The notes: a model not told the origin generated them from the sequence alone. A stretch of DNA of 64,000 nucleotides from Leptodactylus fallax (GCA_947044405.1 CAMRHE010000011.1:5314501-5378500), one strand, 5' to 3'. Positions 49,694-58,770 are shown, counted from the first letter of the stretch. Program-made: numbers and translations.

Positions 49694-50029
49694 ACTATTA
49701 TTATACTCCGGGGGCTTTTCAGACCCTGGAGTATAATAATCGGAGACCCCGGGGAGGTGATAAACATAAAAACCTGTGTTACTCACCTCTCCGGCGATCC
49801 GATGCTGCTCCCAGCCGGCTTCGGCCTTCTTTGGTGACGTCCCAGGCGTCACGTGAGCCAGGCCGACGTCATTATGTCGCGACGCTGGTCTGTGCGACAT
49901 TGAAGAAGGCCGAACGCAGGGAGCGCACCGGGGCCCAGGTAAGTAACACTGATTTTTATGTTTGTCACCACCTGGGTCTCCGATCATTATACTCTGGGGT
50001 CTGAAAAGACCCCAGAGTATAATAATAGT
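49694..50029. mobile_element. Palindromic MITE nested in the hAT element
   Basis: ACTATTATTATACTC at 49694 and GAGTATAATAATAGT ending at 50029 are perfect inverted ends. Inside, AACATAAAAACCTGTGTTAC is matched by the complement GTAAGTAACACTGATTTTTATG, so the arms reach about 100 bp. Each end also forms its own small hairpin. The centre is GC-rich. I could not define a target duplication. Confidence 0.65.
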
Positions 50030-50039
50030 TCATGGGTGG

Positions 50040-50265
50040 GGGGGTGGCACTATGGGGCATAATACCATGTGCAGGGGCCACTATGGGGCATAATACCAAT
50101 GCAGGGGCCACTAAGGAGCATAATAACGTGTGCAGTGGCCACTATGGAGCATAATACCGTGTGCAGGGGCAACTATGGAGCATAATACCGTGTGCAGGGG
50201 CCGCTGTGGGGCGTAATACCGTGGGCAGAGGCAACTATAGAGCATAATACCGTTTGCAGGGGTAA
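50040..50265. repeat. Minisatellite, ~38-bp unit, inside the hAT element
   Basis: About six copies of GGGGCCACTATGGGGCATAA and following, ending ACCGTGTGCA. They occur with base changes but steady spacing. Confidence 0.85.
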
Positions 50266-50554
50266 ACAGTATTTGTATAGTGCTTAATTTTTGATATATT
50301 CAGAAAAGGATGAGGATAGTATGTAACATGCCAATGTCTTAGGTTTTAACAATACATTATGTTCTTCCTGGTTGACCTCAAAGGGCTGATTGTAACAGTA
50401 GTAATGTACAAATGTAACTACTGCTTAATAGCTCGCTTATCTGTTAAGGAGAAGTTACTTTTATACATGTGTAAAATAATCTTGGCCCTTCAAGGTACCC
50501 CGTGAGGCTGAAGTGGCCCCCGGAGAAAATGAGTTTGACACCCCTGCCTTACAG

Positions 50555-50746
50555 TATAAGTGACACACTGATTAATTCCAGGATATTTCTCACCTCTCTC
50601 AGTAATGAAATATAGCTTAGAATTAATCAGTGTGTCACTACTAATAAGGGAAAGCACCTGTAACCCCAGAAGTAATAACTACATCAAGGTATATAGTGTG
50701 TCACCCCCCCCCCCCCCCAGCCTAGTTAGGAGAAACAACCTGGATT
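50555..50746. repeat. Right part of the 120-bp repeat locus, including an inverted copy
   Basis: 50555-50600 continues the last direct unit (GTGACACACTGATTAATTCC). 50610-50705 is inverted: GAATTAATCAGTGTGTCAC, GGGAAAGCACCTGTAACCCC, AACTACATCAAGGTATATAG. A C run of 16 follows. The locus therefore ends in a palindrome. It is cut at 50747 by the gypsy element, and ATTAATCAGTGTGT resumes at 57917. Confidence 0.8.
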
Positions 50747-51731
50747 TGTAAGAGACAGCCAATGTTGTCCTAAGCTTCATTTGTCTGTACTGAATGTGAC
50801 ATGTATTAATGTGTTAATGCTATTTCGGTGAATTCTGTGCCTTTAAGACAGCAGCCATTGTAATTGTGACATGATGCTGGAGTGAGACCCCCCCCCCTTT
50901 TATGTCAGCCTGCCTGTTCTGCAGACAGAGTGTGAGCAGAGCAGCAGGAAGTGACGAGACAGAGAGCAGCAGCCATCTTGGCAAGTGTTGTATTGAACTG
51001 GTGTGGAGATTTTTCTGTACAGCTAAGCTGTATCTTGGTCCAGAGACAAACAGAGTGTAAAGAGACAACAGGACTAGTGAGTCCATGTGAAAGGAACTGT
51101 GCTCAGTGGCTGATCAGTGAGACTGACATTGTGACTGTGTATATGGATACCACAGATAGAGACTCGCAGTGCTGTTGATGTACTGGACAGCACCTGCTAA
51201 ACCCCGGCTTACAACCCAGCTCAGTGTATGGATTCGGCAGGACTGTCAGTGTGCTGAGTGGAATCTGCTGTTGGATTACATTGCATTCATTGGGTTTCCC
51301 TGTTAAAGAGGACTTCATTTCTCCCAAGATCCTGATAACAGTGAGGAGAGGACGCTTCACTATAAAAGAAAGGACCGACTTTGGGCCCCACCGCGCGCTT
51401 CTACGGACTGTAAGCGGTCCACCTGGACCACTGGGGAAAAGGGGGTGCACCCAAATGTGATGTCAGTGTCAGTTAGGGATAGTTTTGAGTATATTGTTCA
51501 TTCAGTGTCCATACTGCAGAAGTGGACAGAGTAAAAGTAGAAACCATTGCAGAATTTGCCTTGAAATTGTTCATGCTATATTGTATATTTTGCTTGTCTT
51601 TATCCCTGTCATTTTACCTTCAAATAGCCTTTATTAACTTATAGTAAATATATATTCTTTTCTTGAACTACCGCGTGTGCGTTCATTTCTGGTTGCGGAG
51701 TCCAAACCACCTGCCTTGCTCTCGGTTCACA
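50747..51731 (+). repeat. 5' LTR of the gypsy element (985 bp)
   Basis: It starts TGTAAGAGACAGCC and ends CTCGGTTCACA. It matches the 3' LTR almost perfectly from about 50841 to its end; I see one substitution (GTGTCAG against GGGTCAG near 51468). 50790-50840 differs strongly. A run of 10 C follows GTGAGA near 50887 in both LTRs. Confidence 0.93.
51361..51368 (+). promoter_or_regulatory. TATA box candidate in the 5' LTR
   Basis: TATAAAAG lies about 615 bp into the LTR, which would place the RNA start near 51390. The same box is in the 3' LTR at 57545-57552. AGTAAA at 51643-51648 could act as a variant polyadenylation signal; no AATAAA is seen. Confidence 0.55.
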
Positions 51732-51734
51732 AAT

Positions 51735-51752
51735 TGGCGTAGTCGGCAGGAT
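51735..51752 (+). other. Primer binding site, tRNA-Ser type
   Basis: TGGCGTAGTCGGCAGGAT starts three bases after the LTR. It is complementary to the 3' end of vertebrate tRNA-Ser (ATCCTGCCGACTACGCCA including CCA) as I remember it, over all 18 bases. Confidence 0.8.
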
Positions 51753-51764
51753 CCGCTTACCAGA

Positions 51765-52790
51765 ATGGACGGTGACGCACCCGTTCGGGAGAATGGTGCT
51801 GGAGGAAGAATGCCAGCAGGGGCTATAATAAGTCAGTTAGCTAAATTTGATGGCAATAATATGTCAGTGAGTATGTGGGTGGAACAGATACGAATGATAC
51901 AGCGAATGTACCAGACCGCACCAGAAGTACTAGTAGAGCTAGCAATATTGACATTACAAGGGGATGCTAAGACCACGGTGATATTGAGGCCATTTGAACA
52001 AAGGCAGACATTTGAGCAAGTAGTCCAGATTCTAGAAACCATTTATGGAGAAACTGCATTGCTGGGGTCTCTGCAGGCTCGGTTCTTCCAGAGGGTACAA
52101 CAGGAGAATGAAAGCCTTCCCCAATATGCAAATGCCCTACAAGAACTGCTCCGAGATATTCAAGTGAAGGAAAGAGGGGGCTCGCCAGCCTTCTGTAAGC
52201 CTGATCGGACTCTCCGTGACCAGTTTGTCCTGGGGATACGTGACGGCAGTTTAACTGTGACTATGCAGGATTTTATACGACGAGAGACTGATGCTAAATT
52301 CCATGATGTACAGGTAGAGGCCATCTCCCGTGCCAATAGTATGTTCCCGAAGCCCCAGACCGCAGTTGGAGTTACTTTGTCACAGGGGGCTAGTTCTGGC
52401 TCAGAGACAGTAGAAAAGGGGACGGTTAAAGAAATTCTCACAGTAATGCAGAAACTGCAAGAGCAAATGGAACACTTGCACACCCGTTGTGATGAACATT
52501 CTATGAAAATTGCAGACTTCCAGAAAACTGGAGGTGAAAGGGTGAGCCGTCCATACCCAGAAAATCAGAATCACCCACCACCCCGCTGGAGGGATGAGGA
52601 TAGGACCTACCGAAGGGGTCCAAATCAGTTAATGCAGTGCTCAGGAGAAATCGAAGGGGCTTACCGAAGGGGCCCAAACAGATGGCCAGAACGACGGGAG
52701 ATACGCTGCTGGGAGTGTGGACGGATGGGCCACGTTGCTGCTAGATGTCCAGAGCAGCGACAAACTTATGAGAGACCGCCGTTAAACTGA
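51765..52790 (+). CDS. gag: Gag polyprotein of the gypsy element (341 aa)
   Basis: Gag would form the particle that packages the element's RNA. I start at ATG 51765 (MDGDAP), the first ATG in frame after the primer site; the open frame reaches back into the LTR, which is not informative. The central region (residues ~30-190) resembles retrotransposon capsid proteins. A possible coiled coil lies around residues 225-265 (ILTVMQKLQEQMEHLH). A basic tail has two copies of YRRGPN and a single CCHC zinc knuckle at about residues 315-328 (CWECGRMGHVAARC), the nucleocapsid part. The frame ends in TGA 52788-52790. The last two sense codons with the base before them form GTTAAAC, a candidate slippery site for entering the pol frame. 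No break is seen. Confidence 0.9.
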   Translation: MDGDAPVRENGAGGRMPAGAIISQLAKFDGNNMSVSMWVEQIRMIQRMYQTAPEVLVELAILTLQGDAKTTVILRPFEQRQTFEQVVQILETIYGETALLGSLQARFFQRVQQENESLPQYANALQELLRDIQVKERGGSPAFCKPDRTLRDQFVLGIRDGSLTVTMQDFIRRETDAKFHDVQVEAISRANSMFPKPQTAVGVTLSQGASSGSETVEKGTVKEILTVMQKLQEQMEHLHTRCDEHSMKIADFQKTGGERVSRPYPENQNHPPPRWRDEDRTYRRGPNQLMQCSGEIEGAYRRGPNRWPERREIRCWECGRMGHVAARCPEQRQTYERPPLN

Positions 52791-52830
52791 AGTCCCCTGC
52801 TGCTGTAGGGCGTGTAGTAGGGGAGACTGA
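52781..52830 (+). promoter_or_regulatory. Candidate -1 ribosomal frameshift signal at the gag end
   Basis: The heptamer GTTAAAC (52781-52787, read G TTA AAC in the gag frame) is followed at once by the gag TGA. About five bases on, TCCCCT can pair with AGGGGA (52792-52823), with an alternative smaller hairpin CCCT/AGGG. The pol frame is -1 relative to gag. GUUAAAC is a known working slippery sequence in arteriviruses. Confidence 0.5.
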
Positions 52831-52846
52831 CAAGGAGACTATGTAG

Positions 52847-55800
52847 GGGGAATGCCCTAATGATGACCTGATCGCTGCAAGTCCTGTTATACAGGTGGAA
52901 ATGGAGGGTATGCCGGTTACCGGGATGATTGACACGGGTTCCCAAGTAACGACCTTGAGTAGAGACTGTTATGAACGGTACTTCCAGCAACATGTGAAAT
53001 ATGATCCCCATACATTCGTACGAGTGGTCGCAGCTAACCAGTTACCAGTTCCAGTCGTGGGAGTGGCCTGGATGAATGTCCGGGTATGTGGCCAAGATCT
53101 AGGTAGGAAAGGCATTGTGGTGGTACAGGAGTCACATGAAGTAAAGGTCCCTGTCATTTTGGGGATGAATGTGTTAAAAGAATTAGATCAGATCCTCTTT
53201 GAAAAGAAAGGTCACGGTTATTGGAAAGAAACCACCACCCATCGGCCTATTCAAACAGCTTTCCAGCGGCTGATCCGGACATGTGGCTTACAGAAAAGTT
53301 CAGATGCACAGCGTCCTCTGGCTCGAATTTCAGTTCCTTTGCATACAAAAGTTACACTGCCACCCAGTCGGGAGACAATAGTGTCCATGCCCATAGGCAC
53401 CTGTCGGAAACTAGAGGGCATAGCTGTGTTGGTAGAACCACTGCAGGCAGCCGAAGGAGGTGTTGATCCGCTAGTGGCCCGTTCCTTGGCAATAGTTCGC
53501 AATGGAAGAGTACCACTTCGATGTGTAAACACTCAGGACCAGAGTGTGGACCTGACCCCAGGGAGGCAGCTGGCTAACATCTATGTGACTCCGGAGGAAG
53601 TAAGGAAAGTAACTCCAATGCAGCTGAAGCCGACTGAAAGGGATGAGTGGACCGTAACTGTGTCCATGGGAGAAGATGAGGAACCCACCTCTGAATGGAA
53701 TGGCCGTGCAATTCGAGAACAGATGAAGATGGATGCAAGTTCATGTTCTCTGGAATGGGTGCAGAAGGTAGATGAACTGTTGTGGGAGAACCGAGCCGCC
53801 TTTTCACGGTATGCTGAAGATTTTGGATGTACCACAGGGATCTACCATGAGATTCCCACAGGAGACACCCCTCTAATTAGAGAGCGCTACCGACAAATTC
53901 CTCCACAGTTGTATCAGGAAGTAAAAGAACTGTTAGCTAAGATGCTACAGGGTGGGATCATCCAAGAAAGCCAGAGTCCCTGGGCAGCTCCTGTGGTGTT
54001 AGTAAGAAAAAAAGATGGGTCCATCCGATTTTGCGTAGACTATCGGAAGTTAAACGCTTGCACCGTACGAGATTCCTACCCCTTGCCACGGATTGAGGAG
54101 TCCCTCTCAGCGCTGGGGAGAGCCCGGTACTTCTCCTCACTAGATCTGGCTAGTGGGTATTGGCAGGTGCCGATGGCCACAAAAGACAAGGAGAAGACGG
54201 CATTCATCTTGCCCATGGGACTATACGAATTTAACCGGATGCCCTTCGGGTTGACAAATGCACCCGGAACGTTTCAGCGGTTGATGGAGAAATGTCTCGG
54301 TGACTTCAACTTTGAGTTCACTCTCATCTACTTGGATGACATTATAGTGTATTCTGCGACCTTTGAAGACCATCTCCACCAGTTGGGGCAAGTATTTCGA
54401 AGATTGCGGGAACATGGGCTCAAATTGAAACCCAGTAAATGTCGGTTGTTCCAATCTGAAATTGATTACTTGGGTCACCGCGTATCAGGAGAAGGGGTGA
54501 GACCATCAAGAGACAAGATAGCGGCTGTTCAAGATTGGCCAATACCGACTACCCTGCGAGAAGTGAGGGCGTTCCTTGGAGTAGCCGGTTACTATCGACG
54601 GTTTATTAAGGATTTCGCCAAGGTAGCAGCACCACTTAATGCTCTCCTACGAGGCACATCCGGTGGTCCAAAGAACCGGTCCGTGAAGTGGGGACTTGAA
54701 CAGGAACAAGCCTTCCAGGCATTAAAGGATGCACTGACAACAGCCCCAATCTTGGCATATGCTGATTACCACTTGCCGTTCCAGCTGTATACGGATGCAA
54801 GCCTGTATGGTCTTGGAGCAGTGCTTTCCCAGCTTCAGGATGGCCAGGAGAGGGTCATAGCGTACGGCAGCCGGTCTTTGAGAGATTCTGAAAGAAACCC
54901 CGAGAATTATAGTTCATTTAAGTTGGAGCTGTTGGCACTGGTATGGGCCATGACCGAGAAATTCTCTGAATATTTGACCGGTGCTGAAGTTTTAGTACTG
55001 ACTGACAACAACCCACTAGCTCACCTGGAAAATGCCAAGCTCGGGGCATTAGAGCAGAGGTGGATAGCCCGAATGACTAAGTTCAATTACCGCATTAAGT
55101 ATCGGTCCAAGACAGAGAACCAGAATGCTGACGGGCTTTCTAGGGTAACCGCCCAGACCCCCACAGTAGACGTGGATCATGAGTTGGAGCATGTGGAGGT
55201 GCCCGACTTCAGCAGATTTTCACAGGCCTTGGCCGCCGCTAATCAGTTTGAGATGGAGGGGACTGAAACGGCTCCTTTCTTTGGTCCCTCACGACAGGAA
55301 TGGGCACAGATACAACAGACCCATGAGGGGCTGGCACAGATGATCAAGTGTGTTGAGAAAGGCCAGAAGCCCTGTAGAGAGGAAAGAGAACGACTGACAC
55401 GTGAGATATTATCTGTTCTGAGTCAGTGGGAAAAGTTGGAGATGAAAAATGGAGTGCTATGCCGAAAGGTCTATTTACCTTCTGAGATCGACATTCGATA
55501 CCAAATTGTGGTGCCTAGTGAACTGGCTCGCTCGTTGGCAGTTGAGGCTCATAATAAGAATGGACATTTTGGTCATGAGAAGACCTTTCGTTGGTTACAG
55601 CGACTGATTTACTGCCCTGGTCTTCGTCAAATGGTCGAAGAAGTATGCCGCAGCTGTCGAACTTGTGAGATCCATAAGGCAATAGAACAGAGAGCTCCCC
55701 TGCAAACCATCGTGACCCAGGAACCTTTAGAAATCGTCATGATAGACTATCTAATGGTGGGCCCATCCAATAGCGGACACCAGTATTGCCTCGTAATGGT

Positions 55801-56929
55801 GGATCACTTCACCAAATTTGCGGTGGTAACCGCCACCAAGGACCAGACAGCTGAGTCAGCAGCTCGTGCTCTGTGCCAAGATTTCATTCGAGTATATGGG
55901 TGCCCTAAACGCATCCACTCCGACCAGGGTGCCTGCTTTGAGGGACACGTAATGAAAGAAGTTCAACGTATCTACGGGATAAAGAAGTCGCACACGACTC
56001 CATACCACCCTCAGGGAAATGGGGCCTGTGAAAGATTCAACAGAACTCTGCTACAGATGCTGCGGACTCTGGAGGAAGACAAGAAGTTACAGTGGCCTCA
56101 GTTCTTGTCTGAAATGGTGTGGGCCTATAACAATCAGGTCCATTCTACAACGGGGTACTCTCCTTATACACTTCTCTTTGGGCGGTCTGGGCGAAGTATA
56201 GGAGAATTACAGTTGGATGATGTGGATGGGTTCCCTCCGAGGGATCCAACCTCTTGGGTGCGGGCGCACCGGCAGAGACTTGAGACGATCCATCGATTGG
56301 TGCGGCAGCGCCTGCAAGAACATCCCCATCCTGATAAGACCCCAGTGCAAGAAGCACCATTGCAACCAGGCGACCTGGTGCTAGTTCGTGTCAAGAAACC
56401 CCAAGGGAAATTGGAAAGCCGATGGGAGGCTTTGCCGTATCGTGTTGTTGGCCGCAAGTATGCGAATGGGCCAGTGTACCAGGTCCAGAAAGAAGGAACT
56501 GATTGTGTTCGAGTACTTCACCGAAATATGTTGCGCCTGTGTCATTCTGAAGGGACAAATCATGATGGGCCTGCCAATGTGAATGAGCTCCCACAGTCAG
56601 AGAATGGAGGTGCGGAATGGGCCTCAGACGAGGAGGATGATTGTTGGCCGATCCCTGCTCCTGGGGATGTTCCACCTGTGACTACTGTATCTCCGGCCTG
56701 TGCCCCCTCAGGTGCGGAATCCGCTGGTCCTTCTCAGCCCATAGCTGCAGCACCCCATAATATACCACCGGTCCTCAGACGGACCACTAGGCCAAATGCT
56801 GGTATTCCCCCTGTTCGGTATGCGCAGGATGAGTTTGTTTGTCCTGCCATACATCGGTATACTACCACCCTGTGCATAAAAGTACAACCCTCTGGATATA
56901 CAGTCATAGGCAGGGACTGCCAATCTTAA
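52847..56929 (+). CDS. pol: Pol polyprotein of the gypsy element: protease, RT, RNase H, integrase
   Basis: Pol copies the RNA into DNA and inserts it. The frame is open from just after a TAG (52844-52846) to TAA 56929, about 1360 codons. Residue numbers here count from the GTG codon at 52895. The protease has DTGS at 13-16. The reverse transcriptase spans about 340-530 with YLDD at 479-482. RNase H begins near TDAS (D634). The integrase has an H..H/C..C zinc motif around 895-935 and the catalytic triad D951, D1010, E1046, with 35 residues between the last two. A GPVYQV stretch near 1190 fits a GPY/F domain. The tail is acidic, then proline-rich. There is no own ATG at the frame start, so expression by frameshifting from gag is likely. 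The upstream TAG lies between the shift site and the protease and would stop it unless read through. Confidence 0.92.
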   Translation, partial: GECPNDDLIAASPVIQVEMEGMPVTGMIDTGSQVTTLSRDCYERYFQQHVKYDPHTFVRVVAANQLPVPVVGVAWMNVRVCGQDLGRKGIVVVQESHEVKVPVILGMNVLKELDQILFEKKGHGYWKETTTHRPIQTAFQRLIRTCGLQKSSDAQRPLARISVPLHTKVTLPPSRETIVSMPIGTCRKLEGIAVLVEPLQAAEGGVDPLVARSLAIVRNGRVPLRCVNTQDQSVDLTPGRQLANIYVTPEEVRKVTPMQLKPTERDEWTVTVSMGEDEEPTSEWNGRAIREQMKMDASSCSLEWVQKVDELLWENRAAFSRYAEDFGCTTGIYHEIPTGDTPLIRERYRQIPPQLYQEVKELLAKMLQGGIIQESQSPWAAPVVLVRKKDGSIRFCVDYRKLNACTVRDSYPLPRIEESLSALGRARYFSSLDLASGYWQVPMATKDKEKTAFILPMGLYEFNRMPFGLTNAPGTFQRLMEKCLGDFNFEFTLIYLDDIIVYSATFEDHLHQLGQVFRRLREHGLKLKPSKCRLFQSEIDYLGHRVSGEGVRPSRDKIAAVQDWPIPTTLREVRAFLGVAGYYRRFIKDFAKVAAPLNALLRGTSGGPKNRSVKWGLEQEQAFQALKDALTTAPILAYADYHLPFQLYTDASLYGLGAVLSQLQDGQERVIAYGSRSLRDSERNPENYSSFKLELLALVWAMTEKFSEYLTGAEVLVLTDNNPLAHLENAKLGALEQRWIARMTKFNYRIKYRSKTENQNADGLSRVTAQTPTVDVDHELEHVEVPDFSRFSQALAAANQFEMEGTETAPFFGPSRQEWAQIQQTHEGLAQMIKCVEKGQKPCREERERLTREILSVLSQWEKLEMKNGVLCRKVYLPSEIDIRYQIVVPSELARSLAVEAHNKNGHFGHEKTFRWLQRLIYCPGLRQMVEEVCRSCRTCEIHKAIEQRAPLQTIVTQEPLEIVMIDYLMVGPSNSGHQYCLVMVDHFTKFAVVTATKDQTAESAARALCQDFIRVYGCPKRIHSDQGACFEGHVMKEVQRIYGIKKSHTTPYHPQGNGACERFNRTLLQMLRTLEEDKKLQWPQFLSEMVWAYNNQVHSTTGYSPYTLLFGRSGRSIGELQLDDVDGFPPRDPTSWVRAHRQRLETIHRLVRQRLQEHPHPDKTPVQEAPLQPGDLVLVRVKKPQGKLESRWEALPYRVVGRKYANGPVYQVQKEGTDCVRVLHRNMLRLCHSEGTNHDGPANVNELPQSENGGAEWASDEEDDCWPIPAPGDVPPVTTVSPACAPSGAESAGPSQPIAAAPHNIPPVLRRTTRPNAGIPPVRYAQDEFVCPAIHRYTTTLCIKVQPSGYTVIGRDCQS

Positions 56930-56942
56930 AGTGGGGGGAATA
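56927..56942 (+). other. Polypurine tract
   Basis: A purine-rich run (AAAGTGGGGGGAA) overlaps the pol stop codon and lies just before the 3' LTR, where plus-strand DNA synthesis would be primed. Confidence 0.7.
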
Positions 56943-57915
56943 TGTAAGAGACAGCCAATGTTGTCCTAAGCTTCATTTGTCTGTATAAACTGTTAATGTT
57001 GAATGTATTTCTGTGATTCTGTTCCTTTAAGACAGCAGCCATTGTAATTGTGACATGATGCTGGAGTGAGACCCCCCCCCCTTTTATGTCAGCCTGCCTG
57101 TTCTGCAGACAGAGTGTGAGCAGAGCAGCAGGAAGTGACGAGACAGAGAGCAGCAGCCATCTTGGCAAGTGTTGTATTGAACTGGTGTGGAGATTTTTCT
57201 GTACAGCTAAGCTGTATCTTGGTCCAGAGACAAACAGAGTGTAAAGAGACAACAGGACTAGTGAGTCCATGTGAAAGGAACTGTGCTCAGTGGCTGATCA
57301 GTGAGACTGACATTGTGACTGTGTATATGGATACCACAGATAGAGACTCGCAGTGCTGTTGATGTACTGGACAGCACCTGCTAAACCCCGGCTTACAACC
57401 CAGCTCAGTGTATGGATTCGGCAGGACTGTCAGTGTGCTGAGTGGAATCTGCTGTTGGATTACATTGCATTCATTGGGTTTCCCTGTTAAAGAGGACTTC
57501 ATTTCTCCCAAGATCCTGATAACAGTGAGGAGAGGACGCTTCACTATAAAAGAAAGGACCGACTTTGGGCCCCACCGCGCGCTTCTACGGACTGTAAGCG
57601 GTCCACCTGGACCACTGGGGAAAAGGGGGTGCACCCAAATGTGATGTCAGGGTCAGTTAGGGATAGTTTTGAGTATATTGTTCATTCAGTGTCCATACTG
57701 CAGAAGTGGACAGAGTAAAAGTAGAAACCATTGCAGAATTTGCCTTGAAATTGTTCATGCTATATTGTATATTTTGCTTGTCTTTATCCCTGTCATTTTA
57801 CCTTCAAATAGCCTTTATTAACTTATAGTAAATATATATTCTTTTCTTGAACTACCGCGTGTGCGTTCATTTCTGGTTGCGGAGTCCAAACCACCTGCCT
57901 TGCTCTCGGTTCACA
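56943..57915 (+). repeat. 3' LTR of the gypsy element (973 bp)
   Basis: It starts TGTAAGAGACAGCC and ends CTCGGTTCACA. It is shorter than the 5' LTR by 12 bp, all in the divergent patch at 56986-57023. Confidence 0.93.
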
Positions 57916-57935
57916 GATTTAATCAGTGTGTTTAC

Positions 57936-58245
57936 AAATGAGGCCACATGTTATGGTAAAGCTGCATTTTTTGTTGCAGATTTGCTTGTTTTTACAGCCA
58001 AAGCTAGAAGTGGATTGAGCAGAAGGTAGAAGTATAAGAACTTCCTATATATTCTCCATTCCTTTTGTAGCCATTCTTGGCTTTGGCTCAAAAAACCACA
58101 ACAAAATCTGCAACAAAAAAAGCTGCATTTCCGCAACGTGGGGCCTCAGCTTAAGTGTTTTCTTTATATTTTCCATTCCCTTTCAAGTGTTGGCTTTGGC
58201 TCACAAAACACAGCAAGATCTGCAACAAATGTGTTAAAGCTGATA
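57936..58245. mobile_element. MITE family 2, copy K, plus a partial second copy
   Basis: 57936-58150 has arms TTTTTTGTTGCAGATTTGC/CAAAATCTGCAACAAAAAAA and GCCAAAGC/GGCTTTGGC, and ends CGTGGGGCCTCAGC. The left end is degenerate. 58151-58245 repeats only the right half (CCATTCCCTTTCAAGTGTTG, GGCTTTGGCTCAC, GATCTGCAACAAA). Confidence 0.65.
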
Positions 58246-58300
58246 ACACATGTGGTATGCAATATATACACTGTTCCAATAATTTCTGTCTCAATCTTAA

Positions 58301-58746
58301 AGATGACCTTTCACCACCTTTGCTGAATCCAGCTCTTTGCATCATTTAATAGCCACTGCTCCACTGATTCCAGCACAGTTGGAAATTTTTCTGTACAGCC
58401 TACCGTTCTCAAGCAATAAGTGCAACTAGTTTTGGTACCTGAAATGCCATTTAGACTCTTTAATGTCAGGTTGGTGGTGTCAGGCAGGAACAGGAAAGGG
58501 GTGTGATTCAGATCTCTGACACTGTCCACCTCTGATTGGGGTTCTGAATCATGCCCCCTGCCTATTCCTGCCTCGCATTGCCAACCTGAGAGCCTAAGTA
58601 GTATATCAGGTACCAAAATTGACAGCACTTATAGTACAGGAATAGTGGGGGCTAGAAAAAAAATTCTAACTGTGCTGGAATCAGTGGAGCAGTGCCTTTA
58701 AAGGTTGCTAAGAACTGGAGTTGGTGGAGATGGTGAAAGGTCCTTT
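58301..58746. mobile_element. Palindromic MITE with TTAA duplication, copy 2
   Basis: TTAA at 58297-58300 and 58747-58750 flank AGATGACCTTTCACCACC and GGTGAAAGGTCCTTT. The interior follows the copy at 4305-4740 along its whole length (CACTGATTCCAGCACAGTTG, CTAAGTAGTAT, CTAAGAACTGGAGTTGGTGG), with clear divergence. Confidence 0.8.
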
Positions 58747-58770
58747 TTAAACCCCCAACAGTCACATTAA

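Larger units (their letters stand above)
49188..50546. mobile_element. hAT-like non-autonomous element (1359 bp) with 8-bp duplication
   Basis: CCTTACAG flanks both sides (49180-49187, 50547-50554). The ends CACAGGTGTCAAAC and GTTTGACACCCCTG are inverted with two mismatches, the common hAT CAGGGGTGTCAAAC type. Next to the left end is AAGGCCCACGGGCCGAATCC. The interior shares text with the block at 21.2-22.2 kb (TAAACCAGCCCAGGACAGGC, GGCCTATTTACTTACC). It holds a nested palindromic unit (49694-50029) and a minisatellite. It has no transposase frame. Confidence 0.87.
50747..57915 (+). mobile_element. Full-length Ty3/gypsy-type LTR retrotransposon (7169 bp)
   Basis: Two LTRs (50747-51731, 56943-57915) enclose a tRNA-Ser-type primer site, gag, pol and a G-rich tract. 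GATT flanks both sides (50743-50746, 57916-57919). Removing the element and one GATT rejoins the 120-bp repeat locus. Pol has the order protease, reverse transcriptase, RNase H, integrase, the Ty3/gypsy order. No envelope gene is present. The LTRs are almost identical outside one short patch, so the insertion is young. A TAG in the gag-pol junction may block Pol expression in this copy. Confidence 0.93.

Noticed and set aside
50820..51450. Open frames on both strands of the LTR, repeated at 56.9-57.6 kb
   Set aside because: They are identical because the LTRs are identical. There is no protein likeness, and LTRs do not normally encode proteins in this group.
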